Positions 1 through 8,166 are shown, counted from the stretch's first letter. The stretch is DNA of 11,931 nucleotides from Opitutales bacterium (GCA_007123395.1 SKLD01000288.1:1-11931), one strand, 5' to 3'. Numbers and translations are program-made. The notes: a model not told the origin generated them from the sequence alone.

Positions 1-199
1 AGTGGTTGGACATCACGCAGAAGGTCAGCACCTCCACCCCGCAGAAGTCCGCCACCCGCCGCAGCTCCGCGACAAAGCGGTCCTTCGCCTCCTCGTCGCC
101 GAGCCAGCGCTCCTTGTTCACACAACGACCATAACAGTGATAACACGCCGATTCACCCTCCGGCGCAACCAGTCTTCGGGGATAGGGCCTTCGATACAT
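1..199 (-). CDS. IS200-type (Y1/RAYT-like) transposase, 5' part only
   Basis: The first 66 codons of a leftward gene are present and the rest lies beyond base 1. Translation from the ATG at 199-197 gives MYRRPYPRRLVAPEGESACY followed by HCYGRCVNKERWLG, a stretch rich in D, E and R, and then TFCVMSNH at the window edge. The early H-C-x-x-R pattern, the N-x-x-x-x-x-x-x-D/E spacing and especially the V-M-S-N-H strand are the hallmarks of the IS200-like Y1 transposase fold. The HUH motif (M-S-N-H-x-H) is cut by the window after its first histidine, and the catalytic tyrosine would be further downstream. Members of this family are single-strand DNA transposases. Stand-alone chromosomal copies (RAYTs) act on REP palindromes. 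The palindromes just upstream fit that idea but do not prove it. Whether the gene is intact cannot be seen. Confidence 0.8.
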   Translation of the reverse strand, partial: MYRRPYPRRLVAPEGESACYHCYGRCVNKERWLGDEEAKDRFVAELRRVADFCGVEVLTFCVMSNH

Positions 200-211
200 A
201 ATCAACCACCC

Positions 212-290
212 AAACATCCCGCCATCCAACAGTCAAGCAAAATGCCCGCCATTTAAATTAGTCAAAAAATAAATGCCGGGCATTTATTTT
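212..290. repeat. Cluster of related palindromic motifs upstream of the transposase
   Basis: Three related GC-core motifs flanked by A/T lie in front of the transposase start: catcccgccatc near 215-226, aaatgcccgccattt at 240-254 and aaatgccgggcattt at 272-286. The third sits in a perfect inverted repeat with 12-base arms around one base (266-277 and 279-290). The second is an imperfect palindrome with 5-base arms. The copies could be operators for the transposase, REP-like hairpins used by a RAYT, or the transposon end itself. A leftward TTGACT (265-260) lies between the second and third motifs and could be a -35 box, although no convincing -10 follows. Confidence 0.5.
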
Positions 291-452
291 GGGGAGCCGA
301 AATCGAACAGGAGCGAAAATCCCGGCCGCGCCCGGTCGAAGCAAATGGATTAAAACTTCCGAACGACCGCCAGCCCCCGTAAACAGTGAAGTTCCATGAA
401 AGTCGGAGCGGCCCGGTTCTGCCTTAAGCTCAGCGTATCCGCGCCCCTTGGG

Positions 453-809
453 TCACAACCGCTCGACTGGCTTGAGGTTGAAGGCGGGGACCCAGCCTTC
501 TTCGCCGTGTTGGTTGCGGCACCAGAGCCAGCCGCTGTGTTCGCGGAGGCTCACCAAGCGATCGCCGCGGCGCATGGAGAGCTCGCGTGCCGTGTAGGCT
601 TCCTTCGCGACTGCGGTTCCGTCCCCCCGGGGGGCGAGCCGCGGCAGCGGGGCCCAGCCTTCATTCCCGTCCGCGGTGTGCGTCCAGACCCAACCGGGCC
701 ACGTTGAGTCCTCGCGCCCGATCCGGACACGGTCCCCCACAGAGAACTCGATGGGATGCGGATAGCTCACCTCGTAGTCCGCCGCCGCAACAAAATGTTT
801 GGCTTCCAT
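453..809 (-). CDS. Small tandem-SH3 (SH3b-like) domain protein
   Basis: The 118-residue protein consists almost entirely of two SH3-like repeats, about residues 5-58 and 63-114. Each has an alanine/tyrosine-rich first strand (AAADYEV, AKEAYTA), a central V/M-x-x-G-D-R turn (G25-D26 and G82-D83), a tryptophan pair (W40/W42 and W94/W96) and a closing G-W-x-P strand (GWAP, GWVP). Bacterial SH3-like modules bind peptides or cell-wall glycans. No catalytic domain, signal peptide or membrane segment is visible, so it looks cytoplasmic. I chose the ATG at 809. A TTG 18 bases upstream would add only PLALR-type residues. No Shine-Dalgarno is apparent for either. It lies 68 bases after the stop of the GreA-type gene on the same strand and may share its transcript. 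Its partner and role are unknown. Confidence 0.8.
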   Translation of the reverse strand: MEAKHFVAAADYEVSYPHPIEFSVGDRVRIGREDSTWPGWVWTHTADGNEGWAPLPRLAPRGDGTAVAKEAYTARELSMRRGDRLVSLREHSGWLWCRNQHGEEGWVPAFNLKPVERL

Positions 810-877
810 GCGCAAAGCCAAGGGCAAGGCCTACGGGGAGGGAAGCCCAAACGCTCGAATCGTTCACATTGCGCGAC

Positions 878-2752
878 TCAAGCGAGAGCAATGGGGCTCT
901 CGATCCACCGGCCGAGAGAGCGGATCTTCCATGTATCGCGGTGGCCGTCGACTTCAATTTCAACGCTTTCGCCGGGCTGTTTGCCAATAAGTGCCTTGGC
1001 GAGGGGAGTCTGGTAGGAGACGATGTTTTTCGCGGGATCGCCGTCCCATGCGCCGAGGATAGCGTAGGTGACGACGTTGCCGGAAGATCCCTGTTCGAGT
1101 CCCACGACGGTGCCAATGCCTATGCTCGATTCGGGCGCGTCGGAAAAGTCGGTTGTGCGTGCGCGGTTGATGTCAATCTCCAGCTCGGCTTTCCGCGCGA
1201 GGAGGATATCCTGCTCCTGCCGGGCCATTTTGTACTCAGCGTTTTCGCGCAAGTCGCCGTGGGCGCGTGCCTCGGCGATGTCGAGTTTGTTCTGCGGGAT
1301 CTTCTGCTGAATGATTTCCTCGTATTCGCGTTTGCGCGCTTCGAGCGACGGCTTGGATACAATGAGTCCTTCGTCGGTGGACGCCGCGGCGGGGGCGTCG
1401 CCGTCGACAATCTGCTGAACGCTGGGGAAGAGTTTGATAAACCGGGCGAGGAGCGACTTCTTCGACAGGTCTTCGAAGCCCTGATTGAGAATGAGGGTCT
1501 GCGCGAGGTCGTGCGCCGTCTCGGCCGGAGCGGTGGCGAGGAGATCACCGATTAGGTCGTGGTCGTCGTTGAGCAATTCGGCGAGGGGAATTCGCCGGGT
1601 GCCGGCGTTTTGCAGGGCCTCGTAGTCGATGGCGAAGAAGATGGCGTTGAGCAGCCGCGGGGTCATAAGCCCGTCGAGCATTTTGGCGTATTTCTTCGAC
1701 TGCCGGTTTTTGAGAATCCACGTGAGGACCGGCGCCTTAAGGTTTTGCTCAACGAGCCAGCGCTTGAGGGTATTCGCCAACTCGTCCTCGAAGCCACGTT
1801 CGAGCAGGTAATTGATGCACTCAGCGGTGAGCTTGCCCGAGCTGTTTTTGAGAAGGTCAAAGACGACGCGGTCCCATGTGTCCGGCAAGGAACGCTCGAT
1901 GAGGTCGATGTAGCGTTTGTAGTGGGTGGCGGGGATCTGCTCGGCAAGCTGGGAAAGGTCGTTGGAGGCGACGATGATCGACTTTGATGTCGGTTCCAGC
2001 GACTCCGGATCGGCATGGATAAACCGCGCAAGATCGTTGCGCACCCAGATCCCGTAAAGGCGTTCGCCGAGGTTGAGCTGCTTCGTTTCGGCGAGCGAGC
2101 CTGTCAGTTCGCTCAGTATCTCGGGAAGCGCTTCTGCGATATCCTTGTGTTCAACAGAGAGGTCGATGAGTTTCCCGGCGAGGTTGATTTTCTTCTTCGG
2201 CGCCTTTGTCTCGAGAAACTCCTCAAGGATTTCGTCCTCTGCCGTGACCGGTTCCTCCCGCAGGATATAGGGGTCGGTCTTCTTTGAAGGAACGGCAATA
2301 TCGGGATCCTTGACGAGTTGCTTTTTCGTGGCGTTCCACCATTTGCGGAACTTCGTCGGCCCGATGAGACGGCTCAGGACAGCTTCGATTTCTGTGTTGG
2401 AAGCGCTCTTCTCGGGGAAGCGGGAGAGAATTTGGGCGACGAGCGCGGTCGGGCGCTTCTTGATCATTTCGTCAATGGGACCCGGATCCTTGCGGTAGCG
2501 GACGAGAAGGTCGTCTTCCTTGAGGATTTCCATGCGCTCGACGCAGAACTCGGGAGCCATGGCATGCCCCTGATTGCCTTGTTCAAAGTCGATGATGAGC
2601 CGGTTTTGCTGAGCATCATACTCTTGGATGCAGCCAACGCCCCATGAGCGGTGGACTACATAGGAGCCCGGCTGAAGGGCTTCGAGCTTGGTGCGCACCC
2701 GTTTCAGCCGCGGTTGCTTCTGAATCAGCAAATCGATTGCTTCTTTGTTCAT
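878..2752 (-). CDS. Extended GreA/GreB-family transcription elongation factor
   Basis: The protein has 624 residues, against about 158 for ordinary GreA. Residues about 465-531 form a charged helical hairpin with GDLRENAEY at 499-507, the coiled-coil tip motif of GreA; D500 and E503 match the acidic pair that enters the RNA polymerase secondary channel to stimulate transcript cleavage. Residues about 543-613 match the GreA C-terminal FKBP-like domain (IGIGTVV near the start, TPLAKALIGKQPGE at 582-595). Residues about 26-77 (PGSYVVHRSWGVG at 28-40) resemble the Tudor-like CarD/TRCF RNA-polymerase-binding fold. The middle, about 90-450, is helical, with a W138-W139 segment similar to what I recall in the long spirochaete GreA proteins. 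I chose the ATG at 2752 because the open frame further upstream is only antisense to rsmB. It is expected to rescue backtracked polymerase. The domain calls at the C-terminus are firm; the CarD-like call is inference. Confidence 0.92.
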   Translation of the reverse strand: MNKEAIDLLIQKQPRLKRVRTKLEALQPGSYVVHRSWGVGCIQEYDAQQNRLIIDFEQGNQGHAMAPEFCVERMEILKEDDLLVRYRKDPGPIDEMIKKRPTALVAQILSRFPEKSASNTEIEAVLSRLIGPTKFRKWWNATKKQLVKDPDIAVPSKKTDPYILREEPVTAEDEILEEFLETKAPKKKINLAGKLIDLSVEHKDIAEALPEILSELTGSLAETKQLNLGERLYGIWVRNDLARFIHADPESLEPTSKSIIVASNDLSQLAEQIPATHYKRYIDLIERSLPDTWDRVVFDLLKNSSGKLTAECINYLLERGFEDELANTLKRWLVEQNLKAPVLTWILKNRQSKKYAKMLDGLMTPRLLNAIFFAIDYEALQNAGTRRIPLAELLNDDHDLIGDLLATAPAETAHDLAQTLILNQGFEDLSKKSLLARFIKLFPSVQQIVDGDAPAAASTDEGLIVSKPSLEARKREYEEIIQQKIPQNKLDIAEARAHGDLRENAEYKMARQEQDILLARKAELEIDINRARTTDFSDAPESSIGIGTVVGLEQGSSGNVVTYAILGAWDGDPAKNIVSYQTPLAKALIGKQPGESVEIEVDGHRDTWKIRSLGRWIESPIALA

Positions 2753-2813
2753 ATCAGTCCGTAAATCAAAAGGGAAGGTCCGGGATGAGAAACCCGGTAC
2801 GTCCAAACAACAA

Positions 2814-2842
2814 AGACAACTCCGACGATTTTGGCAGGTCAA
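2814..2842 (-). promoter_or_regulatory. Possible leftward promoter for the GreA-type gene
   Basis: On the minus strand TTGACC (2842-2837) is followed after 17 bases by TTGTCT (2819-2814). The -35 is good and the -10 poor. It would give a leader of about 55 bases containing a short inverted repeat (ccggg 2780-2784, cccgg 2793-2797). It overlaps the proposed start of rsmB on the other strand. Weakly supported. Confidence 0.25.
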
Positions 2843-4159
2843 CAAAAAGGTTTCCCTCCACAAGGTTCGTCTCACCCGGCGCCTGCCGAGGGGCGTGTGC
2901 AGTCCCCGGGGCCATGGCTGCGGGCGGTCGAGATTATCGCCGCCCGCCTCGCCGAGTCCGGGGCAAACCGAGAACCGGCGGATGAGGCGGGGGAAGGCGG
3001 GGCACACCGCCGCGCCCTTTGGCTCACGCAAGGCGTGCTGCGCGAGTTCGCGGCCATCGAAGCCGACCTCGCCCCGTTTCTCCGCCGCCCCCCGCCAACG
3101 CGCATCCGCGCCCTGCTCATGGTCGCCGCCTTCGAAATTACGCAACGCCTCCCCGAAGAACGCCCACCTGTCGTCCATTTCGCCGTCGATATGGCGAAGC
3201 GCATCGGTGCGCGCGGACAGACCGGGTTTGTCAACGCCGTCCTTCGCCGCGTCGCCGCCCTTCCCCGGCGACCCGCCGCGGAACGGGCGCGCCAATGCCA
3301 CCCGGATTGGCTCTTGCAACGCTGGGAGAGCGCCTTCGGAAGGGAAAGCACGGAGGCTCTTCTCCTGTGGAACCAGCAACCGCCGCCGGTCTACCTCCAT
3401 GTCGACGAGACTGCCAAAGAGCTGCCCGGCGAATCGACCGCGTGGCCGGGTTTCCGCCGAATCAAGGGCGATAGCGACCGGCCCGGAGCGTTGAAACTCG
3501 TCAAGGACGGCAGAGCCTATTTCCAGGATCCCCTCACCCGGCACCCCGGAGACCTCCTCGACTCCCTTCCACCGGAGGCGCGCGCGCTTGACCTTTGCGC
3601 CGCACCGGGCGGCAAGACGTGGGACCTCCTCCGCCGCTCATCCGTGTCCCCTGCCTCCGTTGTCATGGTCGATCTTCCCGGAGCCCGCTTTGAACGGATG
3701 CAGGCAAACGCCGCAGTTTGGAATGATCGCCGCGTCCACTGCGTCGCCGACGATGCCGCCGCGCTCACACCCGAAAAACTCTGTAAGCAAGGGCTGCCCG
3801 CCGCCTATGACGCCGTCGTCCTCGACGCACCCTGCTCCAACACAGGCGTGCTGCGCCGCCGCCCCGACGCAAAGACGCGCCTCGCCCGATCCGGACCCGT
3901 CGCCCTCGAGAGAGTTATCGCGCTGCAGGCGCGCCTTCTCGACCGCGCGCTTACCTTCCTTCGACCCGGCGGTCACCTCGTATACAGCACGTGCAGCATT
4001 GAGGCAGAGGAAAACGGCGGGCAGATCGATGCCTTTCTACGCCGCCACCCGCATGCCCGCCTCCTGCGTGCCCGCGAAAGCTTCCCCTGGGCCGACGGTC
4101 ATGACGGGGGCGCGGCTTTCCTGTTGACTGTCGCGGAGACGCTGGGTCACTCTGCCTAA
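2831..4159 (+). CDS. rsmB: RsmB, 16S rRNA m5C967-type methyltransferase
   Basis: The protein transfers a methyl group from S-adenosylmethionine to C5 of a cytosine in 16S rRNA (C967 in E. coli). Residues about 30-150 form the NusB-like RNA-binding domain, including the typical GFVNAVLRR at 132-140. The Rossmann methyltransferase domain follows: SAM-binding DLCAAPGGKT at 254-263, acidic D281 ending the second strand, DAPCSNTG at 332-339 with the resolving Cys335, and VYSTCSIEAEEN at 384-395 with the catalytic Cys388. The two cysteines are the signature of RNA m5C enzymes. Length (442) is normal for the family. The start is uncertain. The TTG at 2831 is the first in frame, and a GTG at 2897 (codon 23) also precedes the NusB domain but has GAGGGG only 3 bases away. 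The first 29 residues are unlike the family and may be untranslated. It is the first gene of a likely two-gene unit. Confidence 0.92.
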   Translation: MAGQQKGFPPQGSSHPAPAEGRVQSPGPWLRAVEIIAARLAESGANREPADEAGEGGAHRRALWLTQGVLREFAAIEADLAPFLRRPPPTRIRALLMVAAFEITQRLPEERPPVVHFAVDMAKRIGARGQTGFVNAVLRRVAALPRRPAAERARQCHPDWLLQRWESAFGRESTEALLLWNQQPPPVYLHVDETAKELPGESTAWPGFRRIKGDSDRPGALKLVKDGRAYFQDPLTRHPGDLLDSLPPEARALDLCAAPGGKTWDLLRRSSVSPASVVMVDLPGARFERMQANAAVWNDRRVHCVADDAAALTPEKLCKQGLPAAYDAVVLDAPCSNTGVLRRRPDAKTRLARSGPVALERVIALQARLLDRALTFLRPGGHLVYSTCSIEAEENGGQIDAFLRRHPHARLLRARESFPWADGHDGGAAFLLTVAETLGHSA

Positions 4160-4171
4160 ACCAAGCACGTC

Positions 4172-5551
4172 ATGGCCAAGCCTCCGATGAACGGTCGCCC
4201 CCTCCTCTGGGGCAGTTGGGCCGGCAACGCCCTCCTCACTCTCCTCGCGGCATACGTCGCCTTCACGCACACCGGACCCCTCCTGCCGGGCACCGTCCTC
4301 ACCATTGCCGTATGCATCCTCTCGGGCAATCTCCTCCCCCTCGGGGCCCACGCCCTGCTCTATTCATGGGATCAACTCTCGGTGCGTGCCGAGCAGGCGC
4401 AGGCGGGCGAAACCCTGCGCAAAGCGATTGTCCGCCTCGGCCAAGCGGAAACGCGCCTCGCCGAAGCACGTGACGCCTCCGCCAAGGCCACCCTCCTCGC
4501 GCGGCAGATTCCCGACCGCGTTGAGGAACAGTTCCGAGCCATTGCGCAATCTCTGCAAAATTTTGACACCGAAGCCGTTGCCGATCTCGACCGCGACGTC
4601 CGCCGCTCTGTCGAAGCCATCGCCGAAGCGACCGCCCGTCTCGAAGAAGCGGCCCGCACGGCGCCCGTCGAAAACATCAAGGAAGAGTCGGGCGACGGAG
4701 GTGGCGAAGCCTTCCTCGCAGCCCTAGCCGCGCTGCAATCGACTGTCGACAACCTCTCCGGGGACATCGCCGCGCTGCGCGGAGAGCTGCACACGGCATC
4801 GGCCTCCCGGAAGGAACCGGCAGACGGCCCCGCACCCGCACAAATGCCCGCCGAAATTTCCTCCACGGAAAAGGACACCTACGGCGACGACCCCGACTGG
4901 TCCGTCGACATCACCGGAACGGTCGACTTCTCCGACGAGGACAACGACCCCTTTGACGGCATCGAAGACGAACTCCGTGCCAACGGTGAACCGACTTCCG
5001 CAGAGGACGAATCCTTAGAGAGCGCACCCGCCGAAGACCCGGAAATCCCGCGCCCCGACGCCCTTTCCGACGAAACCAAAGCCCCCGCACCGGACTCTCC
5101 CGCGCCGGAACCCGCGGCAGACGGCATTCCACCCGCACCAGAGCCCTCCCGCGATAAAGCCGCGAAAAAAGCATCGAAGAAGAGCGTCTCGCCAAAAAAG
5201 AAAGCGAAGAAAGCCAAGCCCGCGAAAAAGGACGGCGACCGCAACGTCGAACTCTTCCCTCCCGCGGACGTCGAGTCCTCGGAGCCCTCGCCCGGCGGCG
5301 ACACCATCCTCGAAGCCCATGCCATGATAGGCATCTACAACAAGCTCTATCTCCGGGGCGACCCTCCCCTCCTCGACTGGGACAAGGGCATCCCTCTCGA
5401 CCTCACCGGCATCGGCGAATACCGCTGGAGAAGCGCCGACCTCAAGAAACCGGTCGCCTGTAAACTCCTCCTCAATGACGAACGGTGGGCCATCGGCGAA
5501 AACCTCGTCCTCCGGCCCGGCCAGACCCTCGTCACCCACCCGAAGTTTTGA
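4172..5551 (+). CDS. Membrane-anchored coiled-coil protein with CBM20-like C-terminal domain
   Basis: I do not recognise this 459-residue protein as a named family. Two hydrophobic segments (about 13-31 and 37-64, separated by HTGPLLPG) should form a membrane hairpin. Residues about 70-210 are Ala/Glu/Arg-rich and helical, probably coiled coil. Residues about 211-327 are disordered-looking, acidic and Pro-rich. Residues 328-353 are a Lys/Ala tract resembling histone-H1-type tails. Residues about 380-459 form a compact beta-rich domain starting NKLYLRGDPPLLDWDKG (390-406), with later W419 and W439. That outline (RG-x-x-P-x-L-x-W-D-x-G) resembles starch-binding CBM20/CBM48 sandwiches. The ATG lies 12 bases after the rsmB stop, so co-transcription is likely. 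It may tether a glycan- or nucleic-acid-binding tail at the inner membrane, which is inference. The CDS itself is well supported by its composition and frame. Confidence 0.85.
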   Translation: MAKPPMNGRPLLWGSWAGNALLTLLAAYVAFTHTGPLLPGTVLTIAVCILSGNLLPLGAHALLYSWDQLSVRAEQAQAGETLRKAIVRLGQAETRLAEARDASAKATLLARQIPDRVEEQFRAIAQSLQNFDTEAVADLDRDVRRSVEAIAEATARLEEAARTAPVENIKEESGDGGGEAFLAALAALQSTVDNLSGDIAALRGELHTASASRKEPADGPAPAQMPAEISSTEKDTYGDDPDWSVDITGTVDFSDEDNDPFDGIEDELRANGEPTSAEDESLESAPAEDPEIPRPDALSDETKAPAPDSPAPEPAADGIPPAPEPSRDKAAKKASKKSVSPKKKAKKAKPAKKDGDRNVELFPPADVESSEPSPGGDTILEAHAMIGIYNKLYLRGDPPLLDWDKGIPLDLTGIGEYRWRSADLKKPVACKLLLNDERWAIGENLVLRPGQTLVTHPKF

Positions 5552-5563
5552 TCGGGCGGCACT

Positions 5564-8092
5564 TCACCGCCGCATTGAGCGGGCAACCACGGGGACAACG
5601 CGCACATCGGGCCGCTTCGCGCCGGCGTCCGGCACCCGCAGCCGGATGGTCGCGGGACGGGCGGGATGCAGGTGCATGAAATTGTCGGAGAAGCGCCCCT
5701 CTCCGCCTTCGGTTTCCAGTTGTGTCCACGGGGCCGGGACATCGGTCCGGAGGGTAAGCTGCCATTCACCTTCCCCCGCCGCCGAATAATCGATGCTCAC
5801 CCGCGGCGTGCCGAGCGCGAGATGCTTGGGCTTGGCAAAGAACGTCATCGCGCGCGACACCTCGCCGCCGTCCGCCTCCACCCACGCGAAGAGGACGAGG
5901 TCGCGGTCGGCGGCGCGCGGCGGGTGCGGGCAGAAGCGCGTCTCGAGCGGGAGCGGTGTGGAGCCGTCCCGCCATTCGGCGCATTCGACAAGAGCCGCGC
6001 GCCGGTTTGCCTGCGACGGCACGGAAACATCCGCACTTCCCTCCGACAAGGCTCCGCCCGCAGTCGTAGTGAGAATCCAATGCACCCGCGCATCCAGATC
6101 CGCGGCACGGTGGTTCGACACATGCAGTTCCATGGTGGACTCTTCAAGCGACTCGACGACGCTCAGGCACACGGGGGCAAAAAAGCGTTTGGCCAGAAAC
6201 TGGAGCGCCTTCCACCGCCCGAAGACATCAATGGACGACCATGTCGGGGCGGGCCACATGTCGTTGAATTGCCAATACAAAAGTCCGTCCATTCGCCCCT
6301 GGATGCGCCGCGCGTGCTCCGCCGCATACTGAATACAAAGCGCCTGGGTGAGCTGTGTCATCCATAGCGTGTCGTCAAATCCGGCGGGGGGCGAAAACCA
6401 ATCGTAGAGGTAACGCAGGATCGTGCCGTTGCCCGGGCCGGAGCGCTGGTGGCAGTCCATCACCCAGCTGTTGAACGCACGGTCTTCGGGTAGAGTGAAC
6501 GCCTCCACCGTGCGCGGCTCGGGAAAGCTCTGAAAGCCGAACTCCGACATAAAGCGGAAGGTCCACTTGCGCTGCGCCTCAAAGGGTTCGCCGCCGAACC
6601 ACACAGACCAAGCGTGGGCGTCGCCGTCGGTGGGATCGTTGAAGTCGGCGCGGTTTGCGCCGGGGGTGTGCGGACTGCCCGGCCAATACGGCGTGGCGCC
6701 GTCCTCCCGCGCGACAATCGCAGGCAATGCCTCGTCGAAGAGCACGCGGTAATCCCGCGCGGGCATGCGGTTGCCGGTCCATTCACTGCCTTCCCAATCG
6801 ACAAAGCCCTGCTCGATCTCGTTGTTGCCGCACCAGAGGGCGAGGCAGGGGTGGTGACGCAGCGTGCGGACCGCCTCCGCCGCCTCGGCGCGGACATTGT
6901 CCATGAAGGCCGTATCGAATGTCGGGTACGTCGAGCAAGCGAACATGAAGTCCTGCCAGACAAGCAGTCCCAGCTCGTCGCATAGGTCATAAAAGCGCGG
7001 ATGCTCGTAGATTCCGCCGCCCCAGACGCGGAGCATGTTGAAATGCGAATCCGCCGCGTCACCCATGAGCCGGGCATACACCGACTCGTCGAGGCGGGAA
7101 GGAAAGACGTCGCACGGAATCCAATTCGCGCCCTTGGCAAAAATCCTGCGCCCGTTCACGTGGAAGCAAAACGACGTGCCGTATGCGTCGGGCTCGCGCA
7201 CGAGTTCGACAGTGCGCAACCCGACGCACAGAACCCGCGAATCGAGCGCCTCCCCGTCTGCCCCGCGCAAGCCGGCTTGCACCTCGTAGAGCGGTTGCGG
7301 CCCCATGCCGTTGGGCCACCAAAGCCGCGGAGCCGGCACCTCCAGCCGACACGAATAACGCCCCCCGGCAACCGGTGCCTCCGCCTCAACCACCGTCCGG
7401 CCCTCCAGCGACAGCACGATGCGCACCGCCGCGCCCGCACCCTCGACCGCACCGGAGACCTCGAGCGCAACCCCGCCGCCGGGACCGTGCTCCTGGCGCA
7501 CGCGCGGCGGTCCGCTCAACCGCCCCGCCCCGGCGACGACACGGATTCCCCGCCAAATGCCCGCCGCGGGGGCCGCCGGTCCCCAGTCCCAGCCGAATGC
7601 GCAACCCATTTTGCGCAGGTAGCCGCGCCCGCGGAACGCCTCGCGGTAGATATTCCATGCGGGCAACGGCACACGGGCATACCCCGCCTCCATAGTACCG
7701 ACAGGCGAATCGAAGGAAACCTCGATTTCATTCTCCCCCGTCCGCGCGACGCCGCGCAGATCCGCTTCCCACGTGCGAAACATATTGTCCGTGCGCAGGA
7801 CCGCGGTTCCGTTCACGCGGACGGTGGCGAGCGTGTCGAGCCCGTCGCAGCAGAGCTTGAGCATGGGCGCGGCCGCGTCAGCGGCGGAAAGCGTGAACGT
7901 GCGCCGGTAGATCCAGTCCTCCCGCCACACCCAGTCGAGGGCCGACTCGTTGTCGCGCCACCACGGGTCGGGCACCGCTCCGGCGGCAAGTAGATCGGCA
8001 TGCACGCACCCCGGCACAACCGCGGGCCGCGGTTCACCGCCGGAAGCGGCGCGGAAGGTCCATTCAGAACCGCTGAGATCGATGATACGCAT
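5564..8092 (-). CDS. Beta-mannosidase, glycoside hydrolase family 2
   Basis: This 842-residue protein has the length and layout of GH2 beta-mannosidases, which remove beta-1,4-linked mannose from the non-reducing end of manno-oligosaccharides. The jelly-roll N-terminus runs about 1-190 (PGCVHADLLAAG at 27-38, FGWDWGP at 166-172). An immunoglobulin-like domain follows at about 195-300. A TIM barrel spans about 300-640, with FAKGANWIP at 318-326, RVWGGGIYE at 355-363, the acid/base Glu425 in WCGNNE and the nucleophile Glu517 in SEFGFQS. LLYWQFNDMWPAPTWSS (604-620) is also typical. The C-terminal beta domains complete it. No signal peptide is visible, so it should act on imported oligosaccharides in the cytoplasm. 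I chose the ATG at 8092, because the in-frame ATG at 8182 adds 30 basic residues unlike GH2. The stop lies 12 bases from the stop of the opposing gene. No transporter or other mannan gene is nearby. Confidence 0.93.
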   Translation of the reverse strand: MRIIDLSGSEWTFRAASGGEPRPAVVPGCVHADLLAAGAVPDPWWRDNESALDWVWREDWIYRRTFTLSAADAAAPMLKLCCDGLDTLATVRVNGTAVLRTDNMFRTWEADLRGVARTGENEIEVSFDSPVGTMEAGYARVPLPAWNIYREAFRGRGYLRKMGCAFGWDWGPAAPAAGIWRGIRVVAGAGRLSGPPRVRQEHGPGGGVALEVSGAVEGAGAAVRIVLSLEGRTVVEAEAPVAGGRYSCRLEVPAPRLWWPNGMGPQPLYEVQAGLRGADGEALDSRVLCVGLRTVELVREPDAYGTSFCFHVNGRRIFAKGANWIPCDVFPSRLDESVYARLMGDAADSHFNMLRVWGGGIYEHPRFYDLCDELGLLVWQDFMFACSTYPTFDTAFMDNVRAEAAEAVRTLRHHPCLALWCGNNEIEQGFVDWEGSEWTGNRMPARDYRVLFDEALPAIVAREDGATPYWPGSPHTPGANRADFNDPTDGDAHAWSVWFGGEPFEAQRKWTFRFMSEFGFQSFPEPRTVEAFTLPEDRAFNSWVMDCHQRSGPGNGTILRYLYDWFSPPAGFDDTLWMTQLTQALCIQYAAEHARRIQGRMDGLLYWQFNDMWPAPTWSSIDVFGRWKALQFLAKRFFAPVCLSVVESLEESTMELHVSNHRAADLDARVHWILTTTAGGALSEGSADVSVPSQANRRAALVECAEWRDGSTPLPLETRFCPHPPRAADRDLVLFAWVEADGGEVSRAMTFFAKPKHLALGTPRVSIDYSAAGEGEWQLTLRTDVPAPWTQLETEGGEGRFSDNFMHLHPARPATIRLRVPDAGAKRPDVRVVPVVARSMRR

Positions 8093-8166
8093 GGGGAAAG
8101 TACCCAAGTGTGATTCCGGCAAACGGAGCGATCCTTTTTTCCGGACCGACAAATTGTGCCGCCGTC

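Noticed and set aside
2..256. Rightward 84-codon frame at the left edge
   Set aside because: It is the complement of the transposase, whose own translation has the V-M-S-N-H motif.
396..707. Rightward 103-codon frame
   Set aside because: It mostly overlaps the SH3 gene in antisense and has no domain of its own.
883..902. Hairpin cgagagc/gctctcg at the end of the GreA-type gene as a terminator
   Set aside because: The 7-base stem lies inside the last codons and is not followed by a T run on the minus strand.
587..1555. Rightward open frame of 322 codons
   Set aside because: It is antisense to the firmly identified GreA-type gene and shows no recognisable domain; long shadow frames are common at this GC content.
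2753..3544. Upstream extension of the GreA-type frame by 264 codons
   Set aside because: It runs antisense through rsmB and has no domain-like content; the family-like sequence begins at the ATG at 2752.
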